A stretch of DNA of 64,000 nt from contig NZ_CP030827.1 of NCBI RefSeq assembly GCF_003597675.1, forward strand, positions 3,655,501 through 3,719,500. The letters run 5' to 3'. This document shows, one piece after another, positions 43,901-51,764 of the stretch; within the stretch, counting starts at the first letter, position 1, and every line of letters begins with the position of its first letter. The position numbers and the translations under genes are program-made. The DNA comes from Neorhizobium sp. NCHU2750. GTDB taxonomy: Bacteria > Pseudomonadota > Alphaproteobacteria > Rhizobiales > Rhizobiaceae. The notes under the pieces are model-generated. The model was not told where the DNA came from, ran no database searches, and worked only from the letters and a program-made list of their open reading frames with translations.

Positions 43901-46396
43901 GCCTAGCGGGTCCATGAAATACCAGCCGAGCACCGAGGCGAAGAACCAGGCGATCGGGGTGAGCGAGCGGCGCAGGTTGTCCAGCATCTTCCAGCGTCCG
44001 AGGGCGGTCACGCCGCGCTTGGCATCGAAGATATAGGGAATGAGCTGCCAGTCGCCACGCGCCCAGCGATGCTGGCGCGACACTTCGACCTCATAGCGGG
44101 TCGGGAAATCCTCCACCAGTTCGACATCGGTGACGAGGGCGCAGCGCGCGAACGACCCTTCGAGAAGGTCGTGGCTGAGAACCGCATTCTCTTCGATACG
44201 GCCCTTCAGCGACGCCTCGAAGGCATCGACATGATAGAGCCCCTTGCCGGTGAACGAGCCTTCGGAGGTCAGGTCCTGATAGACGTCGGAAACGGCAAAG
44301 ACGTAAGGATCAAGCCCGCGGCCGACCGAGAAGACACGCTGGAAGACCGAGGCTTCCGTGCCCGTCGTCAGCGACGGCGTCACGCGCGGCTGCATCAGGC
44401 CGTAGCCACGAACCACCTGGTTTGTGGCCGGATCGAGAACCGGGCGGTTGATCGGGTGATGCATCTTGCCGACGAGCTTGGTCGCCGCATCGCGGATGAG
44501 GCGCGTATCGGCATCGAGCGTCATGACATACTGGACATTTGCCGGCACCGTATTGGCGCCCTGAAGATAGGTCGTATCGCGGTCGCCGCGCAGAAGCAGG
44601 TTCAGCTCGTGCAGCTTGCCGCGCTTGCGCTCCCAGCCCATCCAGACGCCTTCGTTCGGATTGTAGAGCCGGCGGCGGTGCAGGAGATAGAAGCGGTCGC
44701 CGTCGATCCCGCCGTCGGCCTCGCCCTTGTAGCGGGCGTTGAGCGCTGCGATCTCGCGCTTGGCGTAATCGAGGATTTCGAGGTCAGCTTCGTTCTGCTC
44801 GGTCTTGCTGTCGCGCCAGTCGGAAAGCAGCGAGAAATAGACCTCGCCCTTCGGGTTGGCGAGATAATGGACCTCGAGATTGCGGACGAGTTCGTCCACC
44901 GTGTCGCGGTTGGAAATCAGGCAAGGCACGACGACCAAAGTCCGCGCCTCTTCCGGAATGCCTTCCTTGAACTCGTAGCCGGTCAGCCGTGCCGGTTTGG
45001 TGAAATAGGTGGCCAACGTGTTGAACAGGCCTGTCGCTCCTTCCGAGGCAGGCAGCGCCAGCATCAAAAGAAGGATGACGACGACTGCAAGCGGGATGGC
45101 CGCATGGACGAGGAAATAGCCGGCAATCGCCATGGCGAGCACGGTCAGCAGGATGACCGGCGCCGCGATGGCAAGCCAGTTCAGCTTGCGATAGGCGCGC
45201 ACCGTCCGCTGAAGGATCGGCGGCTTGTAGCCGACGGCAGCCTCGAGCTCCTTGCGATGACGGCCGACGATGAAGGCGCCGACATTCGTCTCGCGCACGT
45301 CGGGATCGCGCGCCGCTGCTTCGGTTGAAAGCTTGATCGCCGCCTGGGTGACTTCCGCCTCGCTGCGCTTGGAAAGCCTTGCGAGCTTCTCGATGCGGTT
45401 ACGATAGGTGTTGCGCGAACCGAAATCGAGCGCCTCGTAATCGGTGTGTTCGCGAAACAGACGGTCGATCTGCGAAACGTCCTCGAACCAGACGCTCCAC
45501 TCCGTATCGATGATCAGGCGCAGGCTCTTGATGATATTGCCCATCGTCACGTTGCCGGACGACAGACGGCTCTGTTCCGACTGGGTGACGGTCTCGACAT
45601 CCGTGCCGGCGGCGACAAGGCGCTGCTCCAGCCAGGATGTTGCATAACCCGAGGCCTGCGAGGCATTGCGCATCCGGTAGAGGAACTGCGCCGCAAACGT
45701 ATTGTCGCGCGCAAGGTTCTCGACGCCCGAAAGCACCTTCATGCCTTCCGCCTCGTCATTGAGGCGAATGACCTCGTCGGCCGTGTCATTGGCCGCCTTG
45801 CGCATGTTGCGCGAACGGTCGACGCGAGTGGCGATGCGACGGAGGTTCTCGATCAGCACGAAGCGGATGAAGGACGGCAGCGCCCAGAGTTCGCCGATTT
45901 CGAGCGGTTCGTTTTCCTGGAAACCCTCGACCATGGCGGCAAGCGTCTCGCGGTTGAGGCCGCTATGGGTATGGGCGACGTAGAGCCATGCAAGCGCCAG
46001 CACGCGCGGGATCTTTTGCCCGTCGACGACCCGCTTCGGCAGCTGCTTGAAGAATTTCTTCGGGAAGTCGCGGCGGACTTCCTGGATCGCTTCCTCGACG
46101 ATGTAATAATTGTCGAGCAGCCATTCGGCCGCCGGCGTGATCGATGCACCGGCATCGACATCGAGTGCCGCTGCCCGGTAGACGCGAAGAATTTCCTTCT
46201 CGTTGTCCGAATGCTGCTGGAAAAACTCGAAAGGCATGATGCCGGGAAGCGAATTGATATCGCCCCGCCCGAGCTGCACGCCGAGATCCCTCAAGTCTTC
46301 GACCGTGAGATAGGTCGCGCGGATCGAATCGTTATGATCGACCTGCTTGACGTCTTTTTCGCGCGGGGAGCCTGGATTTTGAAGGTCAAGGGACAT
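37922..46396 (-). CDS. ndvB: Cyclic beta-1,2-glucan synthase
   Basis: At 2824 residues this matches NdvB/ChvB (about 2830). It is an inner-membrane enzyme that initiates, elongates, length-controls and cyclises beta-1,2-glucan from UDP-glucose. Domain order: N-terminal region (1-430); membrane segments (LAIAAPVILLTVLAMAIAG near 440); processive GT84 glycosyltransferase with the D..D and QHRWARGDW motif (about 500-900); more membrane segments to about 1100; a glycoamylase-like domain; then two GH94 phosphorylase-like modules, the last (about 2350-2780) with GGDWNDGMNRVG and YPPGVRENGGQYTHA, which trims chains to set ring size. Start MSLDLQNPG is chosen; the Shine-Dalgarno is weak. Glucan is exported by NdvA. 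Confidence 0.97.
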   Translation of the reverse strand: MSLDLQNPGSPREKDVKQVDHNDSIRATYLTVEDLRDLGVQLGRGDINSLPGIMPFEFFQQHSDNEKEILRVYRAAALDVDAGASITPAAEWLLDNYYIVEEAIQEVRRDFPKKFFKQLPKRVVDGQKIPRVLALAWLYVAHTHSGLNRETLAAMVEGFQENEPLEIGELWALPSFIRFVLIENLRRIATRVDRSRNMRKAANDTADEVIRLNDEAEGMKVLSGVENLARDNTFAAQFLYRMRNASQASGYATSWLEQRLVAAGTDVETVTQSEQSRLSSGNVTMGNIIKSLRLIIDTEWSVWFEDVSQIDRLFREHTDYEALDFGSRNTYRNRIEKLARLSKRSEAEVTQAAIKLSTEAAARDPDVRETNVGAFIVGRHRKELEAAVGYKPPILQRTVRAYRKLNWLAIAAPVILLTVLAMAIAGYFLVHAAIPLAVVVILLLMLALPASEGATGLFNTLATYFTKPARLTGYEFKEGIPEEARTLVVVPCLISNRDTVDELVRNLEVHYLANPKGEVYFSLLSDWRDSKTEQNEADLEILDYAKREIAALNARYKGEADGGIDGDRFYLLHRRRLYNPNEGVWMGWERKRGKLHELNLLLRGDRDTTYLQGANTVPANVQYVMTLDADTRLIRDAATKLVGKMHHPINRPVLDPATNQVVRGYGLMQPRVTPSLTTGTEASVFQRVFSVGRGLDPYVFAVSDVYQDLTSEGSFTGKGLYHVDAFEASLKGRIEENAVLSHDLLEGSFARCALVTDVELVEDFPTRYEVEVSRQHRWARGDWQLIPYIFDAKRGVTALGRWKMLDNLRRSLTPIAWFFASVLGWYFMDPLGALIWQILLIFSLFVAPTISLLTNLLPRSSDNVAKAHFYSVWSDVRSTNAQVALRIVFIADSACIMTDAIARSLYRLFVSRKLMLEWKTAASIQSNAQGSPTDYYRSMWHAPAIAVLSILLAAIPGDNAFLVGIPFAILWIFSPLVAWYVSQSAETEDKLFVPENVSVELRKIARRTWRYFEMFVTPEHSYLPPDNYQEKPNPSIAKRTSPTNIGVYLLSTISARHFGWISFAETVERLEQTLATVEKAEKFRGHMFNWYHIDTMKPLVPRYVSSVDSGNFAGHLIAISSACRIWAEAPSAHLQGNLDGIGDVAGILGETLKALPDDRKTVRPLRRRLEERIAGFANALAAVKREHEFASIRIINLSVLARDIQKLSTNLDHEVRSAQSDEVTKWAASLVAVCEAHIADSTFDNANVEDLRDRLAVLRDKARKISLDMNFKFLFRKDRRLLSIGYRVESNEVDEACYDLLASEARLTSLFGIAKGDLPNEHWYKLGRHVVPIGARGALVSWSGSMFEYLMPPLVMQERQGGILNQTNNLIVKEQMNHGRRLGTPWGISEAAFNALDHQMHYQYTNFGVPTLGLKRGLGQNAVIAPYASILASQYDPISAVENLAELRSLGALGIYGFHDAVDFTPTRVPEGKRCAVVYNYYAHHHGMSVAAVANVVMNGLLRELFHADPLIEAAELLLQEKAPRDIPVMSAKHEEKPGTGGGELLRPEIRTINNPATKDRELVLLSNGHYSLMMTATGSGYSRWNGLTVARWKPDPTEDRWGQFIFLRDTASNDWWSTTAEPRRAEGEQSKVVFGDDKAEFHKTVGDLTSTVEVIVGTEHDAEGRRVTLLNMGDEDRFIEVTSYMEPVLAGDEGDNGHPLFSRMFINTEIGKRGDVIRAWRNKREHSDPDVFVAHLAADNAGSSRPTEYETDRRKFLGRGRTLSEAAAFDPGATLSNTDGFTLDPVLSLRRTVRVPAGKKVSVIFWTIAAAKREDLDKAVEHYRHVETFQNELTQAWTRTQMQMRHLGVTSQDAAAFQHLARYLVYPDMQLRADQQTLKTGMQAQSGLWKSAVSGDLPIFTLRINDEADLPVAKEAILAQQYLRSRGVVSDLVIFNERAAEDVTDMQQSIEQMATRMGQEGGRTHVFTLRRDLLEDVGSDGLIAASRVVLHARNGQMADQLNRTSTIFAPSTEHQIDADRRPLLNGEIFARPDVQPEAPEGLDFWNGIGGFSEEGNEYVVHLAGGQSTPHPWINVISNDNFGFHVSAEGCGFTWAENSRDYQLTPWTNDLVINRPGEGFYVADAETAKVYTPFAALSRRPEVMFETRHGLGYSVFSSEEDGLALEVTQTVDRVRHAKYSRVKLKNSGSAPRKLKLYGYVEWLLGSNPQRTVPYILPMRDEATGALIATNPFSINFARHAFLGMSETPSGFTVSRREFIGRFGSVQMPAAVMSGSNLSGSLDLDGDPCAALAYDIELAAGEETEVTFFIGDAKTKEEACALAAELKLVKFDEALAANRGFWNEFTGRLKISTPDKSLNNMVNHWLPYQALGCRIMARTAFYQASGAFGFRDQLQDTLAFLVHEPSLARKQIINAASRQFREGDVLHWWLPHNGSGVRTTISDDVVWLAYAINQYVSVTGDETLLEEKLPFLAGQILEKTKHDAFIQPEVTNEIGTLYEHAARALDLAIDRTGDMGLPLMLGGDWNDGMNRVGVNGRGMSVWLGWFLAAALRDFIPYAEERKDMKRADRWRKHIETLKDALETDGWDGTYYRRGYFDDGSPLGSSKSDECRIDSLGQSWSVLSDQGRMDRRDQAMDAVMNQLVDEETGIIRLFTPPFQNTRRDPGYIKSYPPGVRENGGQYTHASIWVVLALAKMKRSDDAWKCFQLINPINHSLDRDAADKYRVEPYVVAADIYGAGDYEGRGGWTWYTGSAGWLYRAAIEGILGIKRNGEHLHVDPSLPTGWDGFEAELTIEGKAHRIKVEGGNVTVNGKAAGKDGGFLLSSK

Positions 46397-46734
46397 GGAT
46401 ACGGGCTTCTGAATGAAAGATCGGGGTTGATAGGCCAGATTGCTCGGCCTACGCCGAAAAACACTGCCGCCATTTGAGACGCGACGGCCGGTTTCGGTGC
46501 AATCCGCGCGAAGGGAGATAGAGGCCGGCTTCAATATTGCAAACGAAACACATCAACTATCGCCAGCTGCAAATCGGATTGACACAGTCTATCGCTTTAA
46601 TTGCATTAGCCTGAATAAAGGCTGAACGGATTCAAACGTTTGATTTTTTAGAGAAAGCACGCCGTCATTGGCGCCTGCGCCATCGGCTGCTATACCACCG
46701 CCTTGCTTCTGCGAAATGACCGAAAGGGTTGAGG
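46397..46734. other. 338-bp divergent gap between ndvB and an M20 gene
   Basis: It contains the ndvB promoter region (not resolved) and, at 46632-46643, a perfect 12-bp palindrome TCAAACGTTTGA followed by TTTTTTAG, about 90 bp before the M20 gene. TTGACA at 46580-46585 is a good -35 but has only a poor -10. No gene seen. Confidence 0.5.
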
Positions 46735-47913
46735 ATGACACTGCGATTTTCAAACGACATGACCTCCAATGTCATGGCCGAGGTCGTCGCCATCCGCCGG
46801 CATCTGCACGAATACCCGGAACTCGGCCTTTCGGAATTCAGGACCTCGGATTTCATTGCCGGCAAGCTTGCCGAATACGGCTACGAGGTGACCCGCGGCC
46901 TGGCGAAGACCGGCATGGTCGCCACGCTTCGCAACGGCACAAGCGCCCGCACGGTCGGCATCCGCGCCGATATCGATGCCCTGCCGATCACCGAGGAAAC
47001 CGGTGCGGACTACGCCAGCAAGAACGCCGGTGTCATGCATGCCTGCGGCCATGACGGACACACCGCCATGCTGCTTGGTGCAGCCAAGATCCTTGCGGAA
47101 CGGAAGAATTTCGACGGCACGATCCACCTGATCTTCCAGCCGGCGGAAGAGAATTTCGGCGGCGCCAAGATCATGATCGACGAGGGTCTGTTCGATCGCT
47201 TTCCCTGCGATGCGGTGTTCGGCCTGCACAACGATCCGGGCATGCCCTTCGGCAAGGTCTTCGTCAAGGAAGGGCCGATCATGGCCGCCGTCGACGATTG
47301 CCGCATCATCGTCAACGGTCGCGGCGGCCACGGCGCCGAGCCGCAGGCGGCAGCCGACCCGATCGTTGCCGGCGCCAGCATCATCATGGCGCTGCAGACC
47401 GTCGTCTCGCGCAATGTCCACCCGCTCGATCAGGCCGTCGTCACCGTCGGCGCCTTCAATGCCGGCATTGCCAGCAATGTCATTCCCGAACGCGCCGAGA
47501 TGGCCATCACCATTCGCTCCTTCGACCCGAAGGTGCGCGATCTCCTCGAAGAGCGCATCCGCGCCATCGCCGAAGGCCAGGCCGAAAGCTACGGCATGAC
47601 CGCAACGGTGGAGTACAGCCGCGGCTACGAGGCGGTGGTCAACCACAAGGCGGAAACGGATTTCGTCAGAGGTCTTGCGAGGAAAGTGGTCGGCCCCGAA
47701 AACGTCGCCGAAATCGCCCGCCCGATGATGGGGGCCGAGGATTTCGCCTATATGCTCCTGGAGCGCCCCGGCAGCTACTTTTTCCTAGGGACCGCGAAGA
47801 CGGACAATGATCCATCCCTCCACCACCCGCGCTTCGACTTCAACGACGATGCATTGCCGATCGGCACGAGCCTGTGGGTGGAACTGGCCGAAGCCTATCT
47901 GGCGCTGAAATGA
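46735..47913 (+). CDS. M20D family amidohydrolase (hippurate hydrolase-like)
   Basis: The 392-residue product has the M20D metal and catalytic motifs HACGHDGHTAMLLGA (residues about 100-114), IFQPAEENFGGA with the catalytic Glu, and GAEDFAYML near the C-terminus, plus a dimerisation domain in the middle. These cytoplasmic enzymes cleave N-acyl or N-benzoyl amino acids, and some act on auxin conjugates. The substrate cannot be inferred. AAGG precedes ATG 46735; a TTG six bases upstream is less likely. Single-gene unit. Confidence 0.9.
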   Translation: MTLRFSNDMTSNVMAEVVAIRRHLHEYPELGLSEFRTSDFIAGKLAEYGYEVTRGLAKTGMVATLRNGTSARTVGIRADIDALPITEETGADYASKNAGVMHACGHDGHTAMLLGAAKILAERKNFDGTIHLIFQPAEENFGGAKIMIDEGLFDRFPCDAVFGLHNDPGMPFGKVFVKEGPIMAAVDDCRIIVNGRGGHGAEPQAAADPIVAGASIIMALQTVVSRNVHPLDQAVVTVGAFNAGIASNVIPERAEMAITIRSFDPKVRDLLEERIRAIAEGQAESYGMTATVEYSRGYEAVVNHKAETDFVRGLARKVVGPENVAEIARPMMGAEDFAYMLLERPGSYFFLGTAKTDNDPSLHHPRFDFNDDALPIGTSLWVELAEAYLALK

Positions 47914-47951
47914 CGAGTGGGGCAGTTGCCCCACCGCCGACGCGGAGCGTC

Positions 47952-48086
47952 TCAGAAAATCCCGAGCGTCACTGCGCCGACGAAGGCGAAGGCGGCAACG
48001 GCGATTGCCAGATGCGTGGCGGACTGCCAGCTGGCAAAAGGCGAATGACGGTGAGAAAACGATCTTGTCTGAACAGTCTGTCGCAT
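47952..48086 (-). CDS. 44-residue single-pass membrane microprotein
   Basis: It begins MRQTVQTRSFSHRHSPF, a basic and Ser/His-rich head, and ends with one hydrophobic helix (AIAVAAFAFVGAVTLGIF, residues 27-44) at the very C-terminus. GGAGGA lies 6 bases before the ATG, a strong site. The charged head and terminal helix suggest a tail-anchored or single-pass inner-membrane protein. I recognise no named family. It lies opposite the M20 gene end and upstream of it (about 120 bp) is a tandem palindrome pair. Confidence rests on the ribosome-binding site and the clear membrane segment. Confidence 0.6.
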   Translation of the reverse strand: MRQTVQTRSFSHRHSPFASWQSATHLAIAVAAFAFVGAVTLGIF

Positions 48087-48205
48087 GATCTTCCTCCAGC
48101 TTTATCTTGCCACCATTCTCCGGGTGATGGCTGATGCTACCGTATCCCTATCAACTTGGTAGAGATAAAGTTCCAAGCAGAAAGACAAGATTGGAAAATC
48201 CTTTT

Positions 48206-48235
48206 CCGTTAACGGCCCCATTGTACCGTTAACGG
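48206..48235. promoter_or_regulatory. Tandem palindrome operator pair
   Basis: CCGTTAACGG occurs at 48206-48215 and 48226-48235: two perfect 10-bp palindromes with centres exactly 20 bp apart (two helical turns, same face of DNA). They lie upstream of the microprotein gene and just after the stop of the dehydratase gene, both transcribed leftward. Confidence 0.6.
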
Positions 48236-48265
48236 TTTATTATGCCCCTTCGCCTTTTTCCGGCC

Positions 48266-49240
48266 TTAATCCGGAAATTTCTCCAGCGCCATCCGGAAGA
48301 CCTCGCCATCAACATTGCCGCCTGAGCAGACCGCAATCACGGTCTCGCCGAGCGTTTCGCCGTGGAAGAGTGCGGCGGCAAGCGCCACCGCTCCGCCCGG
48401 CTCGACGACGATCTTCAGGCGGGTGAAGGCCAGCGCCATGGCATGCAGCGCCTGCTCCTCAGTCACCACCAGCCCCGGTCCGGCGAGCCGCTTGACAATC
48501 GGGAAGGTGATATCGCCCGGCTGCGGCGCAAGGATTGCATCGCAGAGCGAGCCCGAAAGCGATGCGTTGCGTTCGATCTTTCCGGAGACGAGTGAGCGGG
48601 TCATGTCGTCGAAATTTTCCGGCTCGCAGGGATACGTGACGAAGCCCGGCGCCTTCGCTTCCAGCGCAAGCGCAATGCCCGACAACAGCCCCCCGCCGCT
48701 GACCGGCACCAGCACATCCGCCTTGTCGATGCCGAGCGCCTGCGCCTGTTCGGCGATCTCCAGCCCGCTCGTGCCCTGGCCAGCAATCACCAGCGGTTCG
48801 TCGAACGGCTTGATCAGCGTCAGGTTCCGCTCCTTGGAAAGCCGCGCACCGATTTCGTCGCGGCTCTCCTTCACCCGGTCATAAAGCACCACTTCGGCGC
48901 CATAGGCGCGAGTATTGGCAATCTTCAGCGCCGGGGCATCCGCCGGCATGATGATGACGGACGGGATTCCATGCATTCTTGCCGCAAGCGCCACGCCCTG
49001 GGCATGGTTGCCGGAGGAAAACGCGATCACGCCCCGCGCCCGATCCTCGGGCGACAACGCGGAAATCGCCGACCAGGCACCGCGGAACTTGAACGATCCC
49101 GTATGCTGCAGGCATTCGGCCTTCACCAGCACCCTGCGCCCGGCAATGTCGTCGAGGAAGGGAGAGGAAAGCAACGGGGTCACGCGGGCATGGCCGTCGA
49201 GACGGGCTCGGGCGGCTTCGATCATGGCAATATCGGTCAT
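48266..49240 (-). CDS. Threonine/serine dehydratase-like PLP enzyme
   Basis: The 324-residue fold-type II PLP enzyme has K51 in TGSFKFRGA as the cofactor-binding lysine, SSGNHAQGVA, and the glycine loop PVSGGGLLSG. There is no C-terminal ACT regulatory domain, so it is the short catabolic type (TdcB, serine racemase or threo-hydroxyaspartate dehydratase-like) rather than biosynthetic IlvA. It would deaminate threonine or serine to 2-oxoacids. It is followed on the minus strand by a 179-bp gap containing the tandem palindrome. Confidence 0.88.
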   Translation of the reverse strand: MTDIAMIEAARARLDGHARVTPLLSSPFLDDIAGRRVLVKAECLQHTGSFKFRGAWSAISALSPEDRARGVIAFSSGNHAQGVALAARMHGIPSVIIMPADAPALKIANTRAYGAEVVLYDRVKESRDEIGARLSKERNLTLIKPFDEPLVIAGQGTSGLEIAEQAQALGIDKADVLVPVSGGGLLSGIALALEAKAPGFVTYPCEPENFDDMTRSLVSGKIERNASLSGSLCDAILAPQPGDITFPIVKRLAGPGLVVTEEQALHAMALAFTRLKIVVEPGGAVALAAALFHGETLGETVIAVCSGGNVDGEVFRMALEKFPD

Positions 49241-49347
49241 GGAAATCCCAGTTCGAAAATACGAATGGGAAAAATCTATGCGCGCTCAGGGGAGAGGTAA
49301 AGCGACAGCTGCCGGGAAGATTGTCACCCTGTCAATTCCATCGGCGC

Positions 49348-50169
49348 TCAGCCGACAGCGCCATTGGCGAGCGCGCCTATCCTCACCATCGCCTTGATCG
49401 GCAGATGGTCGGAGGCGAGCCGCGACAGGGATGTGTCATGGGTTTCCACCCGGTCGATCAGGCCGGGCCGGTTCGCCATGATCCGGTCGAGCGCCAGAAC
49501 CGGCAGCCGGGAGGGAAAGCTCGGCACCGCCGATGGCAGGCCGAAAACGGTCGAAAGCGTGTTAAGCGACGACCGGTCTCCCAGACGCCATTCGTTGAGA
49601 TCGCCCATCAGCACCGTCGGATGTTCCTCGCGGGCGCTGAGAATTTCGAGAATCATTCGCGCCTGCTGATGACGGGACCGGTTGAGTAGGCCGAGATGGG
49701 CGGCGATCACCCGAAATGTCTGGCCGCCCGTGAGGTCGAGTTCGGCAATCAGCGCACCGCGCGGCTCGAGCCCCGGCAATTTCAACTGGTGCACGTCGCG
49801 CACCGCCCCCTCGCGAAAGAACACGACATTGCCGTGCCAGCCATGTGCCTTGGTGACACCCGAGATCGGCACCGGGCAGAGCCCCGTCTCGCGCTCCATC
49901 CAGGCGAGATCGAGCAGGCCGCGGCGCTCGCCGAACCGCGTATCGGCCTCCTGCAGCGCGATGATATCTGCCCCGATCTCGCGGATCACCTGCGCGATCC
50001 GGCCTGGATCGAACCTGCCGTCCACCCCGACGCATTTGTGCACATTGTAGGAGGCAACGAGAATGCCGGCGGCACGATCATGCGGTGAATGAGCAACCGA
50101 CCCCCTCGTCTTGCGGGCACGGATGGATGCTAGGATGCTGGCGGGAAGGGTTGCACGCTTTTCAGGCAT
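49348..50169 (-). CDS. Endonuclease/exonuclease/phosphatase family protein, YbhP-like
   Basis: The 273-residue protein has the EEP fold: ASYNVHKCVGVDGRFD at the start of the domain, ALQEADTRFG, a LMGDLNEWR metal site and terminal ASDHLPIKAMV. It lies 70 bp after the cardiolipin-synthase gene in the same direction, the same pair as E. coli clsB-ybhP, so a role in phospholipid metabolism is plausible though unproven. It begins with a basic leader (RARKTRGSVAHS). No signal peptide seen. Confidence 0.85.
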   Translation of the reverse strand: MPEKRATLPASILASIRARKTRGSVAHSPHDRAAGILVASYNVHKCVGVDGRFDPGRIAQVIREIGADIIALQEADTRFGERRGLLDLAWMERETGLCPVPISGVTKAHGWHGNVVFFREGAVRDVHQLKLPGLEPRGALIAELDLTGGQTFRVIAAHLGLLNRSRHQQARMILEILSAREEHPTVLMGDLNEWRLGDRSSLNTLSTVFGLPSAVPSFPSRLPVLALDRIMANRPGLIDRVETHDTSLSRLASDHLPIKAMVRIGALANGAVG

Positions 50170-50239
50170 CGTCGTTCATTCTCAAAATCGGTTCTGGCTG
50201 CAAATGTCTGGCACCTACCTTCTATCGGGCGCCTCAATT

Positions 50240-51712
50240 CTAAAGATATGGTGACGCCAGCCAAAGAACACGTTCGAGAAAACGCTTTGCGAACGGTCTT
50301 GCCCGCAGATCATGCAGCGACACCTCCTCTGCAGAGGAAATGGACGTGTCGATCCTTCGTTCCAGCGCTTCGGCGAATGGCCGGTCGAGAACTTCCAGAT
50401 CGACCTCGAAATTCAGCCTGAGCGACCGCGGATCGATATTGGACGAACCGACATAGGACCAGCAGCCATCGATCGCCATCAGCTTGGAATGGTTGAACGA
50501 ACCGGATGCCCGCCAGATTCGGCAGTAATTCTTCAGCATCTGGTCGAACTGCGCCGTCATGGCGAGATCGACGAGTTTGAGATTGTTGGCGCTCGGCACG
50601 ACGATATCGACGGTGACGCCGCGCCGCGCCGCGGTGATCAGCGCCGTGATCAATTCTCGGTCGGGAAGAAAATAGGGAGACGCGATGCGGATCGACGAGC
50701 GGGCGATGGAAAAGGCGCCCATCAGCATCTTGTGGTTCGTCTCGATGCTGCGGTCCGGCCCGGAGGAAACGGTCCTGGCGATGACGGGCGATCCCGGCTT
50801 GATGTCGGTTTCCGCCTCCGGCACCGGCACTTTCCACGCCTCGCCCTCCAGCCGCTCTCCGGTGGAGAACTGCCAGTCGGCTGCGGAGATCGCCAGAAGA
50901 TCGGCAACGAGGGGCCCCGTCACCCTGAAATGCGTGTCAAAGGCGCAATCCTTGCCGCTCAACTCCTGCGAAAAGGCCTCGCGGATGTTCATGCCGCCGG
51001 TAAAGGCGATCGCGCCGTCGATCACCATGATCTTCCGGTGGGTCCTGAGATTGGCATAGGGCAGGCGCAGGCCGATGATGACATTGCCGTTGAACACGTC
51101 GACGGTCACCCCGCCATCCTTCAGCATGCCGAGCACGCTCGGCACCGAATAACGGGCGCCGACCGCATCGATCAGCACCCGCACCTCGACGCCCCGCCGG
51201 ACGGCGGCGCTCAGCGCCTCGACGAACCGCATGCCGATCCGGTCGCGGTCGAAAATATAGGTTTCGAGCAGGATCGAGCGTTCCGCAGCCCCGATCGCCG
51301 CAATCATCGCACCATAGGCGGCATCGCCGTTGTCGAAGGCCGATATGTCGTTGCCCGTCGTCAGGTGATGCCGGGTCACTCGGTCGCCGAGCGTCTTCAT
51401 CGCCCGGAAACGGTAGCCGAAATCGGCGATCACCTGTTCGTCAGTGGCGTCATAGGAGGCGAAATCGGCGCGCTCGGCCCCCGCCAGCATCGAGCGCCGG
51501 TCGCCGATCACGGTGCGCCGCACGCGGTTGACGCCGGCGATCATGTAAAGTGCCGCCCCGACGATCGGCGACAGGATGACGACGCCCACCCAGCCGACTG
51601 CCGAGCGAACCTCCTCCTTCGTCATCGTTGCATGGATGGCGGCCGACGCCCCGGCCACAACCGAAATGATGAAAAGGATGTGCGGCCAATAAGCGTCGAT
51701 GAGTGCGATCAT
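50240..51712 (-). CDS. cls: Cardiolipin synthase (phospholipase D family)
   Basis: The 490-residue protein has two N-terminal membrane segments (WPHILFIISVVAGASAAIHA and AVGWVGVVILSPIVGAALYMIAG) and two HKD motifs: HRKIMVIDGAIAFTGGMN and HSKLMAIDGCWSYVGSSN. It condenses phosphatidylglycerol to cardiolipin on the inner membrane. ATG 51712 is preferred over a TTG nine bases upstream. It is co-directional with the YbhP-like gene downstream. Confidence 0.93.
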   Translation of the reverse strand: MIALIDAYWPHILFIISVVAGASAAIHATMTKEEVRSAVGWVGVVILSPIVGAALYMIAGVNRVRRTVIGDRRSMLAGAERADFASYDATDEQVIADFGYRFRAMKTLGDRVTRHHLTTGNDISAFDNGDAAYGAMIAAIGAAERSILLETYIFDRDRIGMRFVEALSAAVRRGVEVRVLIDAVGARYSVPSVLGMLKDGGVTVDVFNGNVIIGLRLPYANLRTHRKIMVIDGAIAFTGGMNIREAFSQELSGKDCAFDTHFRVTGPLVADLLAISAADWQFSTGERLEGEAWKVPVPEAETDIKPGSPVIARTVSSGPDRSIETNHKMLMGAFSIARSSIRIASPYFLPDRELITALITAARRGVTVDIVVPSANNLKLVDLAMTAQFDQMLKNYCRIWRASGSFNHSKLMAIDGCWSYVGSSNIDPRSLRLNFEVDLEVLDRPFAEALERRIDTSISSAEEVSLHDLRARPFAKRFLERVLWLASPYL

Positions 51713-51764
51713 GGCGTCCAATATAGGGACGCCATGACACTAGGCAATCGGGCCTTGAAAGACG

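Noticed and set aside
39191..43906. Very long plus-strand open reading (over 1500 codons) opposite ndvB
   Set aside because: It is a mirror of the GC-rich ndvB codon pattern on the opposite strand, has Arg/His/Ala-rich sequence with no known domain, and no Shine-Dalgarno.
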